A stretch of DNA of 8,624 nt, from positions 1-8,624 of the forward strand of contig JAZAUS010000029.1 of the NCBI GenBank assembly GCA_036342255.1. Reading direction: 5' to 3'. Positions 5,415 to 8,624 of the stretch are shown piece after piece; position 1 is the first letter of the stretch, and every line of letters starts with the position of its first letter. Under the pieces are notes generated by a model. That model worked only from the letters and a program-made list of their open reading frames with translations, was not told the DNA's origin and ran no database searches. Source of the stretch: RUG11198 sp036342255 (GTDB taxonomy: Bacteria; Bacillota_I; Bacilli_A; RF39; UBA660). The position numbers and the translations under genes are program-made.

Positions 5415-5663
5415 ATGTTACGAGATTATGATGAAACTATACATATTTGTAGTGTTGAATATTTAGACCATACTTATGAAGTTATTACAAATGATTCTAG
5501 TACTGGCAGAGATTTATTATTAGAATATTGTTTAGACTTATATAATGAGCGTAATGATACTAATCTTACTATGGCAGAATTTGAAGAAATTGATGAGTAT
5601 TATGATATTGATGATAATATTGAATATGTAGAAATGCAGATGAATATAGTATTTGAGAGGTAA
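5415..5663 (+). CDS. Lysine-free, strongly acidic hypothetical protein (82 aa)
   Basis: I count 23 Asp+Glu, 4 Arg and no lysine at all. This is striking in DNA so rich in A, where AAA codons are otherwise frequent. The sequence opens MLRDYDETIHICSVEYLDHT, continues TYEVITNDSSTGRDLLLEYC, and ends in an extremely acidic stretch (FEEIDEYYDIDDNIEYVEMQ, 57-76) before MNIVFER. Such charge can imitate DNA backbone phosphate or bind a basic protein surface, but no known DNA-mimic family is recognised. AGGGGG lies eight bases before the ATG. Its last codons contain GAGAGG, the next gene's ribosome binding site. Glu-Arg at 5547-5552 is written GAG CGT. Confidence 0.87.
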   Translation: MLRDYDETIHICSVEYLDHTYEVITNDSSTGRDLLLEYCLDLYNERNDTNLTMAEFEEIDEYYDIDDNIEYVEMQMNIVFER

Positions 5664-5669
5664 TTTGTT

Positions 5670-6293
5670 ATGAGAGAACAATATATTGATATAATGAATA
5701 AAGTTTTATCTGAAACAGATTATCAATATGCTGATTTATACAGAGAAGATGATGAAACTTTTGTTTTAATATTAGAAAGTACTGATAGTGTAAAACCATT
5801 AAATGAGGCTTTTAGGAATGTATTAAAAGAAAATAAGATTGATACTTATCCAGATTATACTTATGATACTTACTATATTGAGTTTGTTTCTGGGGATAAT
5901 TGGGGATTTAGTGACGAATTTTATATTTGTAGTGAGTGTAATAGAGCAATTAGAACTACGGACGGATATGCACATATTAAAGTATGGATAGGTGACGGTT
6001 TCTGTATGTGTGAGGATTGTGTAAGGGCTAATGCAAGTGATTATATAGAAGATTTAACTAATGATTATACTCGTGCAAATCTTATATTATCCGAAAATGA
6101 GCTTAATGGTTTAGGTTTTTATAAGCAAAATGAAGAACATTATGCAAGTGGATTATATCATAGACACGATAATCCAAAACAAATATTTGAAAAAATTAGA
6201 GAAACTAATCCAGATGTAGATATATTATTTAGTATAAATGAGAATTATAATCCTTATGAGGAAGAATTTGATGTTTATATTAAAGAAAAATAG
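5670..6293 (+). CDS. Zinc-ribbon-like conserved phage/mobile-element protein (207 aa)
   Basis: Three parts are visible. An acidic N-terminal domain (1-80) alternates helix and strand. The central region has C87-x2-C90 (FYICSECNRAIRT) and C114-x2-C117 (CMCEDCVRANASDY), the spacing of a zinc ribbon, with an additional C112. A C-terminal region carries LNGLGFYKQNEEHYASGLYH (145-164) and DNPKQIFEKI (167-176). From memory, the order CxxC, CxxC, GF...E-x(2-4)-G-x-H, NP/TP-x(2)-I recurs in a conserved hypothetical family of clostridial phages and integrative elements, function unknown. Zinc binding is inferred. The start has GAGAGG nine bases upstream, inside the previous gene. It ends in TAG. Confidence 0.92.
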   Translation: MREQYIDIMNKVLSETDYQYADLYREDDETFVLILESTDSVKPLNEAFRNVLKENKIDTYPDYTYDTYYIEFVSGDNWGFSDEFYICSECNRAIRTTDGYAHIKVWIGDGFCMCEDCVRANASDYIEDLTNDYTRANLILSENELNGLGFYKQNEEHYASGLYHRHDNPKQIFEKIRETNPDVDILFSINENYNPYEEEFDVYIKEK

Positions 6294-6333
6294 TTTACTT
6301 AATACAAAAAATATTATAAAATTAATATATACT
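6294..6333 (+). promoter_or_regulatory. Possible weak promoter in the gap before 6357
   Basis: The 63-base gap is almost pure A+T. TTTACT (6294-6299) followed 15 bases later by TATAAA (6315-6320), or TATACT (6328-6333), could act as promoter elements. Such matches are expected by chance in this composition. No stem-loop is visible. Confidence 0.2.
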
Positions 6334-6356
6334 ATTAAAGGAGAGGAAAAATTATT

Positions 6357-6704
6357 ATGACACACTTTAATTTTTTTGAAGAAGTACATCGTAAATATGA
6401 TTATGATTTTGTCTGGTTTATTGATGAATATTTAACTATTTATGGTGACGAAGAAATACAAACAGATAATGTAAATAAAGTTGATGTTGATAAATTCATT
6501 ATTGACTTATATGATATTGCTAAAACTCATAGAGAAGAAGAAATTAATAATGATACTAAAACTGGTGACGATTTTATTGATAATATTAGTCAGAATTATT
6601 CAGCTAAAGATTTTTTACAGTATCTTGCTCCCGTTGCTGTTAATGAGGGTGACCCTATTATCACAACAGAGTTCTTAAAAGACTTAAAGAGATATTGGAG
6701 TTAA
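6357..6704 (+). CDS. Hypothetical acidic protein (115 aa)
   Basis: Function unknown. The N-terminus is aromatic and charged (MTHFNFFEEVHRKYDYDFVW). The middle is strongly acidic (YGDEEIQTDN, VDVDKFIIDLYDIA). The C-terminal third, FIDNISQNYSAKDFLQYLAP, suggests a helical bundle, then ends LKDLKRYWS. The ribosome binding region is long, AGGAGAGG at 6339-6346, ten bases before ATG 6357. It is the first gene after the 63-base gap, so it could open a transcription unit. Asp before Pro is GAC (6651-6653), again avoiding GATC. Confidence 0.87.
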   Translation: MTHFNFFEEVHRKYDYDFVWFIDEYLTIYGDEEIQTDNVNKVDVDKFIIDLYDIAKTHREEEINNDTKTGDDFIDNISQNYSAKDFLQYLAPVAVNEGDPIITTEFLKDLKRYWS

Positions 6705-6721
6705 AAAGGGGGTATATTATT

Positions 6722-6970
6722 ATGTTATATGCAGTTGGTTATGTTATTAATCACGAAGAAGTAACAAATATTACTTATTATAAGACAGAAGATGAAGCAT
6801 TATATCATTTAGTTAAAGATAGTTTAGCTTTCTGTGAGAAGGCTGGAGGATTATCAGATGCTTTAAAATTATTATATATTGATGATTTTGGTAAGTGTAT
6901 TGCTACAAAAACACTTGTTACTTATGAAGAACAGACTAATTTTAAGGTAATTCGACCAAAAGATTATTGA
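6722..6970 (+). CDS. Hypothetical protein, last gene before the hairpin (82 aa)
   Basis: Function unknown. Strand-helix alternation is seen: MLYAVGYVINHEEVTNITYY, TEDEALYHLVKDSLAFCEKA (22-41), LYIDDFGKCIATKTLVTYEE (51-70), VIRPKDY. Start 6722 has AGGGGG nine bases upstream. The in-frame ATG at 6695 overlaps the previous gene and has no ribosome binding site. It is the only gene in the window ending in TGA. If TGA were read as Trp the frame would run only to 7000, so this is an ordinary stop. A terminator-like hairpin starts 21 bases after it. Confidence 0.87.
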   Translation: MLYAVGYVINHEEVTNITYYKTEDEALYHLVKDSLAFCEKAGGLSDALKLLYIDDFGKCIATKTLVTYEEQTNFKVIRPKDY

Positions 6971-6990
6971 GAATGTAAATTATATAACAC

Positions 6991-7047
6991 AATACTATAA
7001 TAAAGTGCTATACTTTATGTGTAGTACTTGTTATAGTATTATTTTTT
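6991..7047 (+). terminator. Long hairpin plus T-run, probable intrinsic terminator
   Basis: AATACTATAA (6991-7000) pairs perfectly with TTATAGTATT (7031-7040). Pairing continues inward through 7001-7013 with 7019-7030, with only A7004 bulged and three G-T pairs, leaving a five-base loop at 7014-7018. That is about 22 base pairs, followed by TTTTTT at 7042-7047. The position, after the stop at 6970 and before the gene at 7066, suits transcription termination. The stem is longer and more A+T-rich than usual terminators. An alternative shorter hairpin, TAAAGT (7001-7006) with ACTTTA (7012-7017), would compete with it, so a regulated attenuator or an operator dyad is possible. Confidence 0.7.
6996..7001 (+). 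promoter_or_regulatory. TATAAT -10 match inside the hairpin arm
   Basis: A perfect TATAAT lies in the left arm of the dyad. The segment 17 bases upstream (6973-6978, ATGTAA) matches the -35 consensus poorly. If active, transcription would start near 7008 and serve the gene at 7066; the symmetric arms would then act as an operator. In this base composition the match may be chance. Confidence 0.25.
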
Positions 7048-7065
7048 GATTTATGAGGTAGTGTT

Positions 7066-7362
7066 ATGAATATAGTTACTTATGATGAATATAATGATGA
7101 AAAACAACAATTTTTTATAAGACATAAGAATGAGTTTAAGTTAGAACAAGAGGGTAATTCAGCCGTTTATTATACTAAAACCTATATATTTGATGATGGA
7201 GCAGTTTGGTATGAGGTTTCAAGGTATCAAGAATTATCCGAAGAAGTAGAAATTCGTAAATGTACTGTTGTAGTTACTGAAGAATTTATGGAAACAGAAT
7301 ATTGGAGTAATGAAGATTCTATTAGTAAATATTGGTACGAAAAATGGACTATCGACCATTAA
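7066..7362 (+). CDS. Conserved hypothetical protein of clostridial phages/mobile elements (98 aa)
   Basis: The product has an N-terminal charged part (YDEYNDEKQQFFIRHKNEFK) and then a beta-rich core with DDGAVWYEVSR (43-53). It ends with VEIRKCTVVVTEEFMETEYW (61-80), the turn SNED and SKYWYEKW (87-94). The order DGAxWxE, TEyWS, SkYyYEkW is one I recall from a conserved family of clostridial mobile elements; the function is unknown. The ribosome binding site is GAGG, seven bases before the ATG, just behind the T-run of the hairpin, so this gene starts a new unit or depends on readthrough. The stop overlaps the next gene's AAGGAG. Asp before the last His is GAC (7354-7356). Confidence 0.9.
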   Translation: MNIVTYDEYNDEKQQFFIRHKNEFKLEQEGNSAVYYTKTYIFDDGAVWYEVSRYQELSEEVEIRKCTVVVTEEFMETEYWSNEDSISKYWYEKWTIDH

Positions 7363-7374
7363 GGAGAAAGTATT

Positions 7375-7746
7375 ATGCAATATAATGGATATGAAATACA
7401 AATTACAGAAGATGGCTATATTGTAAGAGATTCACAAGGTAAATTAATGGCTTTTTGTGCTGATGAACCAGACGCTAAAGAGTTTATTGATGATTTGAAA
7501 GAAAATCATACAGATGTAAGAGAAACAACTATTGATTGGTATGAGCGTTTTAGTAAATATTGTAAAAGATTATCTGGTAGATGTTATCCTACAGAAGATA
7601 AGCGTAAGTTTGGCACGATATTTGAAAAGCCATTAAAAAACTTAATAAGGTCTTTTGAAGACGCTACTCAAACTACAGTATATTATAAAGCTATGGTTAT
7701 AGAAGGGGAAATATATTATATTGTAGAGAGTGTTGAAAAAAATTAA
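7375..7746 (+). CDS. Hypothetical two-part protein (123 aa)
   Basis: The N-terminal part, GYEIQITEDGYIVRDSQGKL (5-24) followed by MAFCADEPDAKEFIDDL (25-41), looks like a small compact beta-beta-alpha module: two strands, then an Asp/Glu-rich helix. It recurs, as I recall, at the start of various mobile-element hypotheticals. The second part (IDWYERFSKYCKRLSGRCYP, 53-72; then PLKNLIRSFEDATQTTVYYK) is more basic and ends in strands (MVIEGEIYYIVESVEKN). No catalytic motif is seen. AAGGAG is eight bases before the ATG. Glu-Arg at 7543-7548 is GAG CGT and Lys-Arg at 7600-7605 is AAG CGT, both avoiding ACGT. Confidence 0.88.
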   Translation: MQYNGYEIQITEDGYIVRDSQGKLMAFCADEPDAKEFIDDLKENHTDVRETTIDWYERFSKYCKRLSGRCYPTEDKRKFGTIFEKPLKNLIRSFEDATQTTVYYKAMVIEGEIYYIVESVEKN

Positions 7747-7765
7747 ATTTGTGAGGTAAATGTAG

Positions 7766-8029
7766 ATGCAAAAATATAATTTATTTGATAAAGAGTCAAA
7801 AGGTATGTTTTTAGGATTTATTGAAACTGATTATTCTAAAGAAGAATTACAAAACTTAATTAGTGCTATTCCAGAAAATACTAAAATTATTTCTGAGCAA
7901 TTATTAAATATTCAAAAAGTATTAAATGAAAAAGAATGTAAAGTTGTGTTATTAGATGATATATATAAAGCCACAGGAAAACTACCACCACATCTATATA
8001 AAAATAATAGTTTAAATGTTTATTGTTAA
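7766..8029 (+). CDS. Hypothetical protein (87 aa)
   Basis: Function unknown. It opens MQKYNLFDKESKGMFLGFIE and has a helical middle (YSKEELQNLISAIPENTKII, 23-42). It ends CKVVLLDDIYKATGKLPPHL then YKNNSLNVYC. Its charge is closer to neutral than most neighbours. GTGAGG lies nine bases before the ATG, a weaker ribosome binding site than average. Another frame overlapping its 3' end (8016-8084) continues as a coding-like stretch into the next gap, which could be debris or a frameshifted extension. Confidence 0.85.
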   Translation: MQKYNLFDKESKGMFLGFIETDYSKEELQNLISAIPENTKIISEQLLNIQKVLNEKECKVVLLDDIYKATGKLPPHLYKNNSLNVYC

Positions 8030-8084
8030 TATAAAAGATTATTACTTTGTGAACCTCTTACAATATATTCATAGTAAGAAATAG
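8016..8084 (+). pseudogene. Possible remnant or micro-ORF in the gap before 8098
   Basis: A 22-codon frame (MFIVNIKDYYFVNLLQYIHS, KK, TAG) starts inside the end of the gene at 7766 and stops at the next gene's GGGAGGA. The ATG at 8016 has no Shine-Dalgarno, so independent translation is doubtful. It fits the 3' tail of a lost gene, but an open frame this long is also plausible by chance. Confidence 0.25.
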
Positions 8085-8097
8085 GGAGGATATTTGT

Positions 8098-8403
8098 ATG
8101 AATGAACAAGAAATTAAAGATTATTTTTATGAACTTGGATATACTGTAGATGATGGTATAGATTATGACGATAATAAAGATACTTATTATATTTATGCTG
8201 AAAAAACATATAAAGAAAATTGGCATATTTGTAAGTTTGAATGTTATTTATTAAACGAAAACTCCCATAGTTGGTATTTACAAGGTACTAATACTTCACG
8301 AAATAATACATATCCTTATTATATTAAAAAACGATATGAACCATTAACCTATAATCAATTAGAAGAATTTAGACAACAAGTAGAAAATAAAGATATAAAA
8401 TAA
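8098..8403 (+). CDS. Hypothetical aromatic-rich protein (101 aa)
   Basis: Function unknown. The start MNEQEIKDYFYELGYTVDDG suggests a helix followed by strands. The middle has many Tyr/Trp and two Cys (YKENWHICKFECYLLNENSH), then SWYLQGTNTSRNNTYPYYIK. The C-terminus is a helix (LTYNQLEEFRQQVENKDIK). IC-x3-C is too sparse to call a metal site. GGGAGGA lies eight bases before the ATG. The opposite-strand open frame over this region is only a shadow of it. The stop overlaps an AAGGAG that has no correctly spaced start codon. Confidence 0.87.
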   Translation: MNEQEIKDYFYELGYTVDDGIDYDDNKDTYYIYAEKTYKENWHICKFECYLLNENSHSWYLQGTNTSRNNTYPYYIKKRYEPLTYNQLEEFRQQVENKDIK

Positions 8404-8461
8404 GGAGAAATGGAGTAATATTATCAGAAGATATAGAACCTATATAAAGGAGAAGTTAATT
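8404..8461 (+). other. Gap with an orphan ribosome binding site and a short coding-like tail
   Basis: AAGGAG at 8402-8407 is followed two bases later by ATG GAG TAA (8410-8418), too close and too short to be a gene. From 8415 another frame reads VILSEDIEPI and a TAA (8445-8447) that touches the real ribosome binding site AGGAG (8448-8452). Together they look like the two ends of a gene whose middle was deleted, but the evidence is thin. Confidence 0.25.
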
Positions 8462-8624
8462 ATGAAATGGAATGATGATTGGCGAGAAGAATTAGAAAAA
8501 GATAATGAACCTTGTTATACAAGACTATGTGAATGTAGAAATACAAAAGCTGACATAAGAATTATAGCAAAACTAATGTATAAATATAATTTAGCTATGG
8601 GTAAAGATGAATGTTTACATAGAA
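8462..8624 (+). CDS. Hypothetical protein, N-terminal 54 residues (3' end outside window)
   Basis: ATG 8462 follows AGGAG with nine bases between. The visible part is MKWNDDWREELEKDNEPCYT, then RLCECRNTKADIRIIAKLMY, then KYNLAMGKDECLHR. C18, C23 and C25 cluster close together and C51 is followed by H53. A zinc site is conceivable but cannot be judged from a partial protein. The middle (ADIRIIAKLMYKYN) is an amphipathic helix. The frame is still open at the window end. The family is not recognised. Confidence 0.8.
   Translation, partial: MKWNDDWREELEKDNEPCYTRLCECRNTKADIRIIAKLMYKYNLAMGKDECLHR

Noticed and set aside
6481..6678. Second plus-strand frame inside the gene at 6357
   Set aside because: It is a Leu/Ile-rich out-of-frame shadow without a ribosome binding site, fully contained in a better gene.
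1003..6970. Possible stop-codon reassignment (TAG or TGA), as known in some large gut phages
   Set aside because: TAG at 1390 is flush with the next ribosome binding site and at the expected end of a recognised family, TAG at 1005 is followed in frame by TAA, and TGA is used once as a stop with no in-frame TGA elsewhere.
8047..8075. TTGTGA and CATAGT as a promoter before 8098
   Set aside because: The -10 box matches only four of six positions and overlaps a coding-like stretch; not strong enough to list.
8057..8078. CTTAC/GTAAG inverted repeat as a hairpin in the gap before 8098
   Set aside because: Only five base pairs with a 12-base loop and no T-run, well within chance.
8026..8226. Open frame on the minus strand (66 codons)
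   Set aside because: It is a shadow of the gene at 8098 and the preceding gap, with an Ile/Phe-rich low-complexity product and no Shine-Dalgarno.
1..8624. tRNA genes, CRISPR arrays, insertion sequences, attachment sites
   Set aside because: I found no cloverleaf-like GTTCRA segments in context, no regularly spaced repeats, and no transposase or terminal inverted repeats.

Overview
The window looks like part of a large phage, or possibly a plasmid-like or integrative element, of a low-G+C Gram-positive (Bacillota) host. The DNA is very A+T-rich. Every gene lies on the + strand, and the strand is G-rich and C-poor. Nearly every gene has a strong AGGAG- or AGGGG-type ribosome binding site 6-10 bases before its ATG. 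One product carries a typical Sec signal peptide. All three stop codons are used normally (TAA mostly, TAG three times, TGA once), so the standard bacterial code fits. No hallmark gene (terminase, capsid, tail, polymerase, integrase, replication initiator) is present, so phage origin is inferred from the small-gene style and from several protein families that I recall, without a search, from phages and mobile elements.

I support 24 protein genes: the first lacks its 5' end, the last lacks its 3' end, and 22 are complete. From 3 to 6293 the genes form a tightly packed, co-directional run, often with the stop codon touching the next Shine-Dalgarno. A 63-base gap precedes the gene at 6357. The only clear transcriptional punctuation is at 6991-7047, a hairpin of about 22 base pairs followed by six T. 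A second run starts at 7066 and continues past the window end. No tRNA, rRNA, CRISPR array or insertion sequence is visible.

Most products are short (63-212 residues), acidic, rich in Tyr/Trp/Asp/Glu and of unknown function. Those with more to say are: a DUF7448-like protein (1022-1390); a conserved helical protein (1405-1716); an exported basic protein with a fibronectin-III-like body (2588-3010); a Cys/His protein with a partial CCCH-finger spacing (3659-4018); a very acidic 212-residue protein with an RGSSQSDW motif (4032-4670); a lysine-free acidic protein (5415-5663); and a two-CxxC zinc-ribbon-like protein (5670-6293). The whole resembles an accessory or host-interaction region in which small genes are gained and lost as cassettes. 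Fragments of apparent coding tails in three gaps and a 15-base direct repeat around one gene agree with that.

The strongest unexpected signal is at the DNA level. GATC is absent from all 8.6 kb and CATG occurs once, although other four-base palindromes of the same composition (GTAC, AGCT, TGCA) are common. The coding sequence switches synonymous codons to avoid them: GAC replaces GAT before every codon starting with C, and CAC replaces CAT before every codon starting with G. ACGT is also absent. This suggests long-term exposure to restriction systems that read these sites.
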